Assembly (NCBI RefSeq): GCF_900119825.1
Contig: NZ_FPKR01000013.1
Coordinates: 63,061 to 127,060 of the forward strand
Direction of reading: 5' to 3'
Length of the DNA: 64,000 nucleotides
Origin: Chitinimonas taiwanensis DSM 18899
GTDB lineage: Bacteria; Pseudomonadota; Gammaproteobacteria; Burkholderiales; Chitinimonadaceae
Part shown: piece by piece, positions 29,493 through 38,647 of the stretch
Position numbering within the stretch: position 1 is the first letter of the stretch
Layout: each line of letters opens with the position of its first letter
Translations under genes and position numbers: made by a program
Notes under the pieces: generated by a model
What the model was told of the DNA's origin: nothing
Databases searched by the model: none
The model's input: the letters and a program-made list of their open reading frames with translations, nothing else

Positions 29493-30553
29493 AACAGCTG
29501 ATACGCATCGTGGTGGTGGACGACTCGGCGCTGATGCGCAAGCTGCTCACCGACATCATCAACCGCGAACCGGATATGGAAGTGGTGGGCGCAGCGCCCG
29601 ACCCCTATGCGGCGCGCGAGTTGATCCGTGCGCTGTCGCCCGATGCGATCACACTGGATATCGAGATGCCGAAGATGAATGGGCTCGACTTCCTCGACAA
29701 GTTGATGCGCCTCAAACCCACGCCGGTGATCATGATCTCCACGCTGACCGCAGCCGGCTCGGACACCGCGCTGCGCGCGATGGAACTGGGTGCCGTGGAT
29801 TGCGTGGCCAAGCCCAAGCTCGATCTGCAGCGCGGTCTGCGCGAGGCCGGCGAGGAGATCGTGGAAAAGCTGCGCATGGCGGCCGGTGCGCGCCTGCGCC
29901 AGCCGCGCGCCAAGCCGACCAGCACGGCGCCACGCCACCCGGCCACACCCGCTGCGCCGCGCGCACCCAGCAGCAATATCCAGCACAACCGCCTGATCGC
30001 CATCGGCGCATCCACCGGCGGCACCCAGGCGCTGCAGACCGTGCTGCTCGGCCTGCCAGCCGAAATGCCGCCCATCGTGGTGGTCCAGCATATGCCGCCC
30101 GCCTTTACCGAACCATTTGCCCGGCGCCTGAATGGCATCTGTGCGCTGACGGTGAAGGAGGCCGAGCAGGGCGAGCGCCTGCGCCCTGGCCATGTGTATA
30201 TCGCGCCGGGCGACCAGCACCTGGCCCTGGTGCGCGAAACCGGCCATCTGCACTGCCAGCTCCAGAGCAGCGAGCGGGTGAACCGCCATCGCCCAGCCGT
30301 GGATGTGTTGTTTGATTCAATTGCCCAACTGGCCGCCAAGCGCACGCTGGGCGTGATGCTGACCGGCATGGGTGCCGATGGCGCGCAGGGCATGCTGGCC
30401 ATGAAGCAGGCCGGCGCCTACAACCTGGCCCAGGACGAGGACAGCTGCGTGGTGTTCGGCATGCCCAAGGAGGCGATACGCGCCGGCGCGGTGGACGAGG
30501 TGCTGCCGCTGGACGAGATCGCTGCCGCCATCCTGCGCCAGCTGGCTGACTGA
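29489..30553 (+). CDS. cheB: Chemotaxis methylesterase CheB
   Basis: 354 residues. Receiver domain with Asp57 (AITLDIEMPKMNG), a Thr/Pro/Ala/Arg-rich linker (about 135-165), and the methylesterase domain with the Ser-His-Asp triad in IGASTGGTQAL, VVQHMPPAF and LTGMGADGAQG. It removes methyl groups from MCPs when phosphorylated by CheA. Overlaps cheD by ATGA. Last gene of the operon; no clear intrinsic terminator follows. Confidence 0.95.
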   Translation: MKQLIRIVVVDDSALMRKLLTDIINREPDMEVVGAAPDPYAARELIRALSPDAITLDIEMPKMNGLDFLDKLMRLKPTPVIMISTLTAAGSDTALRAMELGAVDCVAKPKLDLQRGLREAGEEIVEKLRMAAGARLRQPRAKPTSTAPRHPATPAAPRAPSSNIQHNRLIAIGASTGGTQALQTVLLGLPAEMPPIVVVQHMPPAFTEPFARRLNGICALTVKEAEQGERLRPGHVYIAPGDQHLALVRETGHLHCQLQSSERVNRHRPAVDVLFDSIAQLAAKRTLGVMLTGMGADGAQGMLAMKQAGAYNLAQDEDSCVVFGMPKEAIRAGAVDEVLPLDEIAAAILRQLAD

Positions 30554-30754
30554 AGCACAGGTCCTAGCCACCCGTACCTGGTTCTCCGGCCGCCCTGCAC
30601 CCGGCCTGTCGCATCCTGGCACCATTCAGCCCACCTCCCGCCCGTTTATCGCAGCTGCTGCGGATATATAAGCAAAAGCCGTTTAGCATGCGCCATGCCT
30701 GCCCGGCTGCGATCCAGCCAGGCCCGGCATCCATCACCAATCGGGGAGATTTCC

Positions 30755-32617
30755 ATGAGCCGTGCGCTTGCCGCGCTGACGGCGTGTCTGCTGGCGACCA
30801 CTGTGGTCGCCGCCACGCCAGCTACGCTGAGTACCGAACTGCCGTCCACCTGGCAGCTGAACGAGATGTTTGCCGACCCGGCCGCCTGGGAAGCCGAGCG
30901 GCAGGCGATTGCCGCCGCCCTGCCCGGCCTCGCCAAGCTCAAGGGCACGCTCGGGCAAAGCCCGGCCGCGCTGCGCAAGGTGCTGGATACCGAGTCGGAC
31001 CTGCGCCGCCGCCTGGCCAAGCTTGGCTCCTATGCCGGTCTGCTGGCCGATGAGGATATGCGCGCCACCGACAACCAGGCACGCCGCCAGCTCGCGCGCA
31101 ATCTGAGCAATGACCTGCAGGAAACCGCCGCCTTTATCGATGTGGAAGTGATTGCGCTGGGCAAGACCAAGCTGGCCGCCTTCCTCAAGCGCGAACCGGC
31201 GCTGGCCAAGTACCGCTACCCGCTGGAGAACACGCTGCGCCTGGCGCCGCATACGCTGAGCCAGCGCGAGGAAGCGCTGCTGGCCGCCGCGAGCAAGCCG
31301 CTGGATGCCGCACAGACCACCTATGGCACGCTGGCCAATGCCGACATTCCCTGGCCCACCGTGCAGATTCGCGGCAAGGACGTGCTGCTTGACCAGGCCG
31401 GCTATGTTGCCCACCGCGACGATCAGGACCCGGCCGTGCGCAAGCTGGTGTTCGAGACCTTCTGGTCGGTATTCAAAACCTATGAACGCACCTTTGGCAG
31501 CACCTATGTTGGCAATCTGCAAGCCACCGTGTTCAATGCCAAGGCACGTCAGCACACCAGCTCATTAAGCGCCGCGCTGGCCCCGTTCAATACCCCGGAA
31601 TCGGTCTACCGCACCCTGGTGGCCGAGGCGAATGCCGGCCTGCCCACCCTGCACCGCTACTTCAAGCTGAGCAAACGCGTGCTGGGCGTACCGACCCTGC
31701 AGTACTCGGATATGTATGTGCCGCTGGCCAAGCCACCGCGCAGCTACACGCTGACCGAGGGGGCCCAGCTGATGCTGGACGCACTGCAGCCGATGGGCAG
31801 CGATTATCTGGCCGACCTGAGCCGCGCGGTGCAAAGCCCATGGACCCATGCCACCGTGCAGCGCGGCAAGCGCTCGGGTGCCTATATGAATGGCTCGGTC
31901 TACGATCTGCACCCCTATGTGCTGATGAGCTTCAATGGCAGCTACGACAGCGTATCGACCTATGCGCACGAGTGGGGCCATGGCATGCACACCATCCTGG
32001 CCAACCGCGCCCAGCCCTACCCGACCGCACGCTACTCGCTGCTGGTGGCGGAAATTCCGTCCACCGCGCATGAGCTGCTGCTGGCCGACCACGCGATCCG
32101 CCTGGCCAAGACGCGCGAGGAAAAGATCTTTGCCCTGAGCCAGGCCATCGATCAGCTGCGCGGCACCTTCTTCCGCCAGACCATGTTCGCCGAGTTCGAG
32201 CTGGCCACGCACGAGGCGATCGAGCGTGGTGAGGCGCTGACCGGCGAGAAGCTGAGCCAGCTCTATCTGAATCTGCTGCGCCGCTACCACGGCCACGATG
32301 CGGGCGTGATGGAGATCGATGCACGCTACGGGCGCGAGTGGGCGTACATCCCGCACTTCTATAACGACTTCTATGTGTTCCAGTACGCGACCTCGATTAG
32401 CGCGGCCGCCTACTTCGCCGAGGGCATAGGCCGTGGCGACAGCGCCGTGCGCACGCAGTTCGTGAAGATGCTGGAGGCTGGCGGTTCGAACGACCCTTAC
32501 CTGATCGTAAAGGCGGCTGGCCTCGATCTGGCGACCCCGGCTCCCTACCGCGCGCTGATCAAGCGCATGGACGGGCTGCTCGACCAGCTGGAAGCCGTGC
32601 TGAACAGCCCGGTCTGA
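30755..32617 (+). CDS. Secreted M3 oligopeptidase (PepF-like)
   Basis: Zinc metallopeptidase of 620 residues. The zinc motif HEWGH is at about 405-409, with the third ligand in AEIPSTAHE. The N-terminal helical oligopeptidase-F domain precedes it. Unlike classical cytosolic PepF, it has a clear signal peptide (MSRALAALTACLLATTVVA), so it should act in the periplasm on short peptides. GGGGAGA lies before the ATG at 30755. Followed by a strong bidirectional terminator. Confidence 0.9.
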   Translation: MSRALAALTACLLATTVVAATPATLSTELPSTWQLNEMFADPAAWEAERQAIAAALPGLAKLKGTLGQSPAALRKVLDTESDLRRRLAKLGSYAGLLADEDMRATDNQARRQLARNLSNDLQETAAFIDVEVIALGKTKLAAFLKREPALAKYRYPLENTLRLAPHTLSQREEALLAAASKPLDAAQTTYGTLANADIPWPTVQIRGKDVLLDQAGYVAHRDDQDPAVRKLVFETFWSVFKTYERTFGSTYVGNLQATVFNAKARQHTSSLSAALAPFNTPESVYRTLVAEANAGLPTLHRYFKLSKRVLGVPTLQYSDMYVPLAKPPRSYTLTEGAQLMLDALQPMGSDYLADLSRAVQSPWTHATVQRGKRSGAYMNGSVYDLHPYVLMSFNGSYDSVSTYAHEWGHGMHTILANRAQPYPTARYSLLVAEIPSTAHELLLADHAIRLAKTREEKIFALSQAIDQLRGTFFRQTMFAEFELATHEAIERGEALTGEKLSQLYLNLLRRYHGHDAGVMEIDARYGREWAYIPHFYNDFYVFQYATSISAAAYFAEGIGRGDSAVRTQFVKMLEAGGSNDPYLIVKAAGLDLATPAPYRALIKRMDGLLDQLEAVLNSPV

Positions 32618-32637
32618 TTGCTGGCGAGAGCGCATGA

Positions 32638-32667
32638 AAAAAGGCGGGAGCAAGCTCCCGCCTTTTT
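32638..32667. terminator. Bidirectional Rho-independent terminator
   Basis: AAAAAGGCGGGAGC (32638-32651) is the exact complement of 32654-32667, which ends in TTTTT. It lies between the convergent peptidase and sugar transporter genes. Confidence 0.92.
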
Positions 32668-32687
32668 CTTTACCCGTGCGATTCGGA

Positions 32688-33935
32688 TCAGGCCGGCTGC
32701 GCGATAGCGTCTGTTTTTGCCCGCGGCAGGCCAACCGCCTGTGGCTTGTGCCCGCGCAGGCCGTAGTAGGCGATGAACAGATAGCACAGCAGCGGCACCA
32801 CGAAGGAGAACAGCAGGCTCAGATGGTCGGCCAGGCCCGCCTGCAAGAGCGGCACGATGGCGCCGCCGACAATGGCCATGCACAGCACGCCCGAACCCTT
32901 GCTGGTCAGTGCACCCAGGCCTTCCAGGGCCAGCGAGAACAGCGTGGGGAACATGATCGAGTTGAACAGACCGGTCAGCAGCAAGGCCCACATGGCGGCC
33001 GGGCCGCCGACGCTGATCGCCATGCCGATCAGCAAGGCATTGATGACGGCCGCACCGGCCAGCACCACGCTGGCGCGCAGCTTCTGCATCAGCGCGCTGC
33101 CGATAAAGCGCCCCACCATGGCCGCGCCCCAGTACAGGGCCAGGTATTTGCCGGCCGCCGCATGGCTGAGGCCGGCAATGGGCGGGGCGCTCATCAGGCT
33201 GACCAGGAAGCTGCCGGTCGATACCTCGGCGCCCACATAGCAGAAGATGCCGACCGCCCCGAGCACCAGATGGCGTACCGACCAGATGCTGCCCTCGGCC
33301 TGGGCCGCGCTGGCTGCGCCCTGCCCGCTACGCACATCGGGCAGGCGGAACAGCGCCACCGCGCCCGCCAGCACGAACAAGAGTGCGGCCAGCACCAAGT
33401 AAGGGCCTTGCACGCTGCTCGCATCGCTGACGGCGGCCGCCGCATGGTCGGCCGCACCCAGGATGGTTACCGCCCCGACCAGCGGGCCAAGCGTGGCGCC
33501 CAGCGAGTTGAAGGCCTGGGTCAGGTTCAGACGGCTGGAGGCAGTTTCCGGCTTGCCCAGCAGCGTGACATAGGGATTGGCCGCCACCTGCAGCAGCGTG
33601 ATACCGGCCGCCAGCACGAATAGCGCGCCAAGGAAGAAGGGATAAGCGCGCAAGCTGGCCGCCGGGTAGAACAGCAGGCAACCGACACCCACCGTGCACA
33701 GGCCAATGATCAGGCCACGCTGGTAGCCGATCTTCTGCATCAACCAGCCCGCCGGCAGCGACACGAAGAAATAAGCGGTAAAGAAGCAGAACTGCACCAG
33801 CATGGCCTGCACATAGCTGAGCGAGAACATGGCTTTCAGGTGGGGCACCAGGATGTCGTTCAGCGAGGTGATCAAACCCCACATGAAGAACAGCGAGGTC
33901 AGTACGGCCAGGGGGCGGGCATGGGGAGTACGCAT
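32688..33935 (-). CDS. Sugar MFS permease (FucP/GluP/NagP family)
   Basis: 415 residues, about 12 membrane segments. The N-terminal FFMWGLITSLNDILVPHLK and QVAANPYVTLLGKPETASSRLNLTQAFNSLG are hallmarks of the fucose-glucose/galactose-N-acetylglucosamine permease family, which are proton symporters. The exact sugar cannot be read from sequence and no catabolic genes are adjacent. Divergent from the fasciclin gene. Confidence 0.88.
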   Translation of the reverse strand: MRTPHARPLAVLTSLFFMWGLITSLNDILVPHLKAMFSLSYVQAMLVQFCFFTAYFFVSLPAGWLMQKIGYQRGLIIGLCTVGVGCLLFYPAASLRAYPFFLGALFVLAAGITLLQVAANPYVTLLGKPETASSRLNLTQAFNSLGATLGPLVGAVTILGAADHAAAAVSDASSVQGPYLVLAALLFVLAGAVALFRLPDVRSGQGAASAAQAEGSIWSVRHLVLGAVGIFCYVGAEVSTGSFLVSLMSAPPIAGLSHAAAGKYLALYWGAAMVGRFIGSALMQKLRASVVLAGAAVINALLIGMAISVGGPAAMWALLLTGLFNSIMFPTLFSLALEGLGALTSKGSGVLCMAIVGGAIVPLLQAGLADHLSLLFSFVVPLLCYLFIAYYGLRGHKPQAVGLPRAKTDAIAQPA

Positions 33936-34090
33936 CCGGGATTGCCTTTAACTTACGCAAAACTTACGAAAGTCGCGATGCTAACCAAGCCGGGCCGACA
34001 AAGCACGCGGGTTTTCCACTATCGCCACGGTCATCAAGCGAACTGGCTACTCACTCGCCAGGTGCTACAAAACAGAAATTTTCTCAATTT

Positions 34091-34110
34091 GTTCACAACA
34101 AATAGTGAAC
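34091..34110. promoter_or_regulatory. Operator-like inverted repeat GTTCAC-N8-GTGAAC
   Basis: Perfect 6-bp arms around 8 AT-rich bases in the divergent gap between the sugar permease and the fasciclin gene (33936-34182). The surrounding sequence is AT-rich. Spacing and symmetry fit a dimeric repressor such as a GntR- or LacI-type protein; the regulator is not in the window. Confidence 0.4.
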
Positions 34111-34182
34111 TTTAAGCACTAGGCGCGCTCTTTGTCGTATCGCGACTGCGATAGCTCACTCACCTCTGTTTTGGAGACCACG

Positions 34183-34638
34183 ATGAAAAAGCACGTTTCT
34201 GCCCTGCTACTGAGTCTGTCCCTGTCTGCCCCGGCCTTTGCCGCGGACATCGTCGATACCGCCGTGTCGGCGGGCTCCTTCAACACCCTGGTCACCGCGG
34301 TGAAAGCCGCAGGGCTGGTGGACACCCTGAAGGGCAAAGGCCCGTTCACGGTATTTGCCCCTACCGATGAAGCCTTCGCCAAGATTCCCAAGGCCCAGCT
34401 CGATGCACTGCTCAAGGACAAGGCCAAGCTGAGCGCAGTACTGACCTACCATGTCGTGCCCGGCGCGGTGATGGCCAAGGATGTGAAGGCGGGTAGCGTG
34501 AAGACGGTGCAAGGCAGCGCCCTGACCGTGAAGACCGACGGTGGCGTGATGGTGGATAGCGCCAAGGTGATGAAGACCGATATCAAGGCCGATAACGGTG
34601 TGATCCATGTGATCGACAGCGTGATCATGCCCAAGTAA
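34183..34638 (+). CDS. Secreted fasciclin-domain protein
   Basis: 151 residues: signal peptide (cut after PAFA) and one FAS1 domain with the H1 motif [17 protein letters not shown], the YHVVPGAVM segment and the H2-like [13 protein letters not shown] end. Such periplasmic or surface proteins mediate adhesion or stress effects. GGAG precedes the ATG. A strong terminator follows. Confidence 0.92.
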   Translation: MKKHVSALLLSLSLSAPAFAADIVDTAVSAGSFNTLVTAVKAAGLVDTLKGKGPFTVFAPTDEAFAKIPKAQLDALLKDKAKLSAVLTYHVVPGAVMAKDVKAGSVKTVQGSALTVKTDGGVMVDSAKVMKTDIKADNGVIHVIDSVIMPK

Positions 34639-34658
34639 GCCGGGATAAGTGTCAAGCC

Positions 34659-34680
34659 AAGGCCCCGCATGCGGGGCCTT
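34659..34680 (+). terminator. Rho-independent terminator of the fasciclin gene
   Basis: Perfect 22-bp palindrome, AAGGCCCCGCA and its complement, followed by TTCTTTTCCT. Confidence 0.9.
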
Positions 34681-34778
34681 TTCTTTTCCTGCCGATGCGT
34701 GCGGGCTGCAATATGTTTGTCTTACGACGGGGCTAGTGTGGTCTTCCTTGGCACATACAAGGCACGGAGACCATTGCT

Positions 34779-35636
34779 ATGAGCGACACGATTTCGGTGC
34801 AGGCCCTGCTGCATACCCGTTTCCCCGGCTTCAGCCGCAAGCCCTGGCTGCTGCGTAAAGCCATCGTGCTGACCTTGTCCGGCCTGCTGCGCGAGAAGCG
34901 CATCAATGCGCTGATGCAGTACAGCACCGGGCGGCTGGGGCTGGGGTTCAACGATGCGCTGCTCGACTATCTGGAACTCGGCTATAGCGCGACGGGGGCC
35001 GAGCAGATTCCGGCCAGCGGGCCGCTGGTGGTGGTGGCTAACCATCCGCTCGGTGCGCTGGATGGCGCGGCGCTGATCCAGCTGGTCAGCCGGGTACGCC
35101 CCGATGTGCGCATGGTGGTCAGCGACATCCTGCTGCAGTTCCGCCCGGCGCGCGACATCCTGCTGCCGGTGGACAATCTGAGCGGGCGTAATAACCGCAG
35201 CAATGTCGATGGTATCGATGCCGCGCTGGCACGCGGCGAGGCGGTCATCATCTTCCCCAGTGGCGAGGTATCGCGCGCCAGCCCCAAGGGCATACGCGAT
35301 GGCTTGTGGCGTACCGGCTTTCTGCGCGTGGCCAAGCGTGCCGGCGCGCCCATCCTGCCAGTGCATATCAGCGGGCGGAATTCCTTGGGGTTCTATGCCT
35401 GGTCGATGCTCTACAAGCCGCTGGCCATGCTGCTGCTCGCGCGCGAGGTGTTCGCCAAACAGGGCGGGAAGATCCAGATCAGCATCGGCGCACCGATTGC
35501 CTGGCCGACGCTGGAAGCCATGCAGCTGAGCCTGCCCGAGGCGGCCGCCCATCTGCGCGAACATATCTATACGCTACGCCCCAAGCCAGCGCACAAGCTG
35601 GCCTGGCGGCGCAAGAAGGCGCTAGCCAAGCATTAA
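34779..35636 (+). CDS. PlsC-type lysophospholipid acyltransferase
   Basis: 285 residues. The acyltransferase HX4D box is NHPLGALDG and the substrate motif reads IIFPSGEVSR. The sequence resembles the putative-hemolysin/OlsA-like acyltransferase group rather than canonical PlsC, so the acceptor may be a lyso-ornithine lipid or another lysolipid. No OlsB-type gene is adjacent. Only weak membrane segments, so probably membrane-associated. Confidence 0.82.
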   Translation: MSDTISVQALLHTRFPGFSRKPWLLRKAIVLTLSGLLREKRINALMQYSTGRLGLGFNDALLDYLELGYSATGAEQIPASGPLVVVANHPLGALDGAALIQLVSRVRPDVRMVVSDILLQFRPARDILLPVDNLSGRNNRSNVDGIDAALARGEAVIIFPSGEVSRASPKGIRDGLWRTGFLRVAKRAGAPILPVHISGRNSLGFYAWSMLYKPLAMLLLAREVFAKQGGKIQISIGAPIAWPTLEAMQLSLPEAAAHLREHIYTLRPKPAHKLAWRRKKALAKH

Positions 35637-35675
35637 GCGGCTTGGCGGGCGCGGCGCTGGCGCGAGACCCGCGGC

Positions 35676-36749
35676 TCAGTCCGCGCTGCTTGGGTCGGCC
35701 ACCGCAGTCTTGCGGCTGGCGCGGCGCAGGCGGCTGGTGTCCACCAGCTGCACGGCGCGGGCACGCAGCTGGCCGCAGCCGCCATCGATATCCTGGCCGG
35801 CCGAGTTGCGCACCTTGGTCAGCACGCCGCGGCTATGCAGATAGCGGGTCATGTACTGGATGCGCTCGGCGTCCGGGCGCTGGAATTCGTCCGACTCGAG
35901 GCTGTTGTAGGGAATCAGGTTCAGCACCGCGAACTTGCCCTTGAACAGGCGCAGGATGGCGTCCATCTCATCCTGCCCGTCATTGATGCCGCGCAACAGC
36001 GTCCACTGGTACTGGATCGGGTAGCCGGTGCTGCGCGCATAGTCCTCGCCCAGCGCCATCAGCGCTTCGGGATCGATGCGCGGCGCGCGCGGCAGAAGCT
36101 GGGCGCGCAGCTCGGCCTTGCTGGTGTGCAGCGACAAGGCCAGCGCCGGTTTCACCACCTGCTGCGGCAGGCGCTCGAACACGCGCAGATCACCCACGGT
36201 GGAGAACACCAGGTTCTTGTGGCCGATATTGCCTTCGCGGCCCAGGAGGTCAATCGCCTCCAGCACATTGTCGAGATTATGGGCAGGCTCGCCCATGCCC
36301 ATGAACACCACCTTCTTCACCGGCCGGAAACGCCGTGCCAGCGCCACCTGGGCGACGATTTCGGCGCTGCCGACCTGGCGCAGCAGCCCGCTCTTGCCGG
36401 TCTGGCAGAACACGCAGCCGACCGCGCAACCGACCTGGGTGGACACACATAGCCCATCGCGCGGCAAAAGCACGCTTTCCACCATCTGCCCATCGGCCAG
36501 CTCGACCAGGAGGCGCGCCGAGCCATCGGCCGCCGGGTGCTCGGACTTCAGTCGCACCAGACCATCGATCTGGCGCTGGATGGCCGGCAGGCCGTCGCGC
36601 ACCGGCAGGGGCAGATAGTCCTCGGTCCGGCGGTACTTGGTGCCGGTATCAAGCGGCAGGCCGCGCAGCCAGGCGCGGCTGATGCGGCCGATATGGCAGG
36701 GCTTGGCGCCGAGTTCGGCCAGGGCGTGGTGCAGGTCGTGGATGCGCAT
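35676..36749 (-). CDS. RlmN-like radical SAM RNA methyltransferase paralogue
   Basis: 357 residues of the RlmN/Cfr family. The 4Fe-4S cluster motif is CAVGCVFC, with the following QTGKSGLLRQ; VVFMGMGEPAHNLDNVLEAI and VFSTVGDLRV are family segments. The two mechanistic Cys appear present (VGC before the cluster loop region and GGCGQL near the C-terminus). The N-terminal domain differs from standard RlmN, which usually starts with a Leu-rich helix pair. It may be a second member with another RNA target, or the only RlmN of this strain. Convergent with the acyltransferase gene. Confidence 0.78.
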   Translation of the reverse strand: MRIHDLHHALAELGAKPCHIGRISRAWLRGLPLDTGTKYRRTEDYLPLPVRDGLPAIQRQIDGLVRLKSEHPAADGSARLLVELADGQMVESVLLPRDGLCVSTQVGCAVGCVFCQTGKSGLLRQVGSAEIVAQVALARRFRPVKKVVFMGMGEPAHNLDNVLEAIDLLGREGNIGHKNLVFSTVGDLRVFERLPQQVVKPALALSLHTSKAELRAQLLPRAPRIDPEALMALGEDYARSTGYPIQYQWTLLRGINDGQDEMDAILRLFKGKFAVLNLIPYNSLESDEFQRPDAERIQYMTRYLHSRGVLTKVRNSAGQDIDGGCGQLRARAVQLVDTSRLRRASRKTAVADPSSAD

Positions 36750-37085
36750 GGGGCGCGCATCCTATCACTGGCCCGCAGCGCTGTGGCGGGCAGGGGATGG
36801 TCGGAGCACCGCACACGGCCAGGCCGCCCAGGCCCTTGTCAGCCAGTGTCTTGCCGACGCGCATACATAAAGCATCACTAATATATTGATGCCAGCGCGC
36901 TGAAAAGAGCGTTTAGAAATCAGGACATTAGCATCAAGCCGCTGCCAGCAAGGCTTTCAGAGTGGCTTACAAATACCTGACAGTACTGGCAATCATTCCC
37001 ATTTATGCCTTAGCCTGCCCGCGCTGGCTGTACTCAGCACCGCCCTGCCCGGCTGGGCGGCCAAATAAATCCAATGGGGAAAACG
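36750..37085. other. Intergenic region before the OFA antiporter
   Basis: 336 bp without a plausible gene. An interrupted inverted repeat CATCA-N9-TGATG at 36873-36891 with an AT-rich centre (CTAATATAT) could be an operator or promoter element. Further on the sequence is moderately AT-rich up to the antiporter start. Confidence 0.45.
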
Positions 37086-38414
37086 ATGAGCTTGCTTGCA
37101 TCGCTGGACAAGAGTCACAGCATCGCCGATGCCAACTTCAACCGCTGGCTGATTCCGCCCGCGGCGCTGGCCATACACCTGTGCATAGGCCAGGCCTACG
37201 CCTTCTCGGTGTTCAATTCGCCGCTCAACCAGGCTTATGGCTGGAGCATTCCGGCCCTCGGTTGGATCTTCTCGCTGGCCATCGTCTTCCTCGGTCTGTC
37301 GGCCGCGTTTGGCGGCAAATGGCTCGAGCGGGTCGGCCCGCGCGCCACCATGTTCACCTCGGCGCTGTGCTTTGGCGGCGGCTTCCTGATCTCGGCGCTG
37401 GGCATCCACCTCAAGCAGCTATGGTTGCTGTATCTCGGTTACGGCGTGGTCGGTGGCATCGGCCTCGGTCTTGGCTATGTGTCGCCGGTGTCCACGCTGA
37501 TCAAGTGGTTTCCGGATCGGCGCGGCATGGCCACCGGCATGGCCATCATGGGCTTTGGTGGCGGCGCGATGATAGGTGCGCCGCTGGCCGTCATGCTGAT
37601 GGAACACTTCAAGACCGACGCTACGGCCGGCATCACCGAAACCTTCGTGGTGATGGGGGTGATCTACACCATCTCGATGCTGGTCGGCGCCTTTACCGTG
37701 CGCCTGCCCGCGCCGGGCTGGAAGCCCGAAGGCTATGTGGAGAAGGCCAGCGCGGACAAGCTGTCGGGCGATGCCTTCGTGCATGTGGATCAGGCACATA
37801 GCGCGCCGCAGTTCTGGCTGCTATGGGTCGTGCTGTGCATGAATGTAACCGCCGGCATCGGCGTGCTCGGCCAGGCCTCGCTGATGATCCAGGAAGTGTT
37901 CAAGGACACGGTCACCGCCGCAGCGGCTGCCGGCTTCGTCGGCCTTCTGTCGCTGTTCAATATGGGTGGGCGTTTCTTCTGGTCCAGCGTGTCCGACCTG
38001 ATCGGCCGCAAGCTCACCTATGTGGTGTTCTTCCTCTTGGGCGCCGTGCTGTACGCGCTGATCCCTTCAGCCGGCGCGGCGGGCAATGTGCTGCTCTTCG
38101 TTGGCCTGTATGCGTTGATTCTGTCCATGTATGGCGGCGGCTTTGCCACCATCCCGGCCTATCTGTCCGATATGTTCGGCACCCGCTTCGTCGGTGCCAT
38201 CCATGGCCGCCTGCTCACCGCCTGGGCGGTCGCTGGCGTGCTCGGTCCGATCATCGTCAACTATATGCGCGAGTACCAGATTGCCCAGGGTGTGGCCAAG
38301 GCGCAGGCCTACAACACCACCATGTACGTGATGGCCGCCTTGCTGATTGTCGGCCTGATCGCCAACATCCTGGTCAAGCCGGTCGATACCCGTTTCGTCA
38401 CCAAGGAAGCCTAA
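37086..38414 (+). CDS. OFA-family MFS antiporter (oxalate/formate type)
   Basis: 442 residues, 12 membrane segments. The N-terminal IGQAYAFSVFNSPL, GLGLGYVSPVSTLIKWFPDRRGMATG and GGRFFWSSVSDLIGRK segments match the oxalate:formate antiporter family. The start at 37086 has GGGGAAAA upstream; an in-frame ATG four codons earlier overlaps that ribosome site. A 34-residue partner gene follows and then a formate-dehydrogenase-like enzyme, so formate or another small carboxylate is the likely substrate. Confidence 0.88.
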   Translation: MSLLASLDKSHSIADANFNRWLIPPAALAIHLCIGQAYAFSVFNSPLNQAYGWSIPALGWIFSLAIVFLGLSAAFGGKWLERVGPRATMFTSALCFGGGFLISALGIHLKQLWLLYLGYGVVGGIGLGLGYVSPVSTLIKWFPDRRGMATGMAIMGFGGGAMIGAPLAVMLMEHFKTDATAGITETFVVMGVIYTISMLVGAFTVRLPAPGWKPEGYVEKASADKLSGDAFVHVDQAHSAPQFWLLWVVLCMNVTAGIGVLGQASLMIQEVFKDTVTAAAAAGFVGLLSLFNMGGRFFWSSVSDLIGRKLTYVVFFLLGAVLYALIPSAGAAGNVLLFVGLYALILSMYGGGFATIPAYLSDMFGTRFVGAIHGRLLTAWAVAGVLGPIIVNYMREYQIAQGVAKAQAYNTTMYVMAALLIVGLIANILVKPVDTRFVTKEA

Positions 38415-38417
38415 GCC

Positions 38418-38522
38418 ATGAATGCCAAGACCAAGGGCCTGATCCTGTGGGCCTATGTTTCCCTGCCACTGGCCTGGGGCGTCTACCAGACCATCAAGAA
38501 GACCCTGGCACTGTTTGCCTGA
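38418..38522 (+). CDS. OFA antiporter small subunit, 34 residues
   Basis: Reads MNAKTKGLILWAYVSLPLAW and ends KKTLALFA. A single membrane helix with a short basic N-terminus and a VYQTIKK segment. Tiny proteins of this kind are found directly after OFA-family MFS genes. It begins 3 bp after the antiporter stop, so it is co-translated. Easily missed by gene callers. Confidence 0.8.
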   Translation: MNAKTKGLILWAYVSLPLAWGVYQTIKKTLALFA

Positions 38523-38586
38523 GTCTGCGGCCGAAACGGGTGTAGCCTGCCCGTTCCGGCCACCCCGCCTGCGCGCAAGCCCAGGC

Positions 38587-38628
38587 GGCTGACACCAGCG
38601 GCCTGGCCACAGGCCGCTGGTGTCAGCC
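38587..38628. promoter_or_regulatory. 19-bp perfect hairpin ahead of the molybdoenzyme gene
   Basis: GGCTGACACCAGCGGCCTG (38587-38605) is exactly complementary to 38610-38628 with a GCCA loop. No T run follows, so it is not a typical intrinsic terminator. It ends 19 bp before the ATG of the next gene and leaves its AAGGAG site free. It could block RNase passage or modulate expression between transporter and enzyme. Confidence 0.55.
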
Positions 38629-38647
38629 CGAGCAAGGAGCAAGGCCC

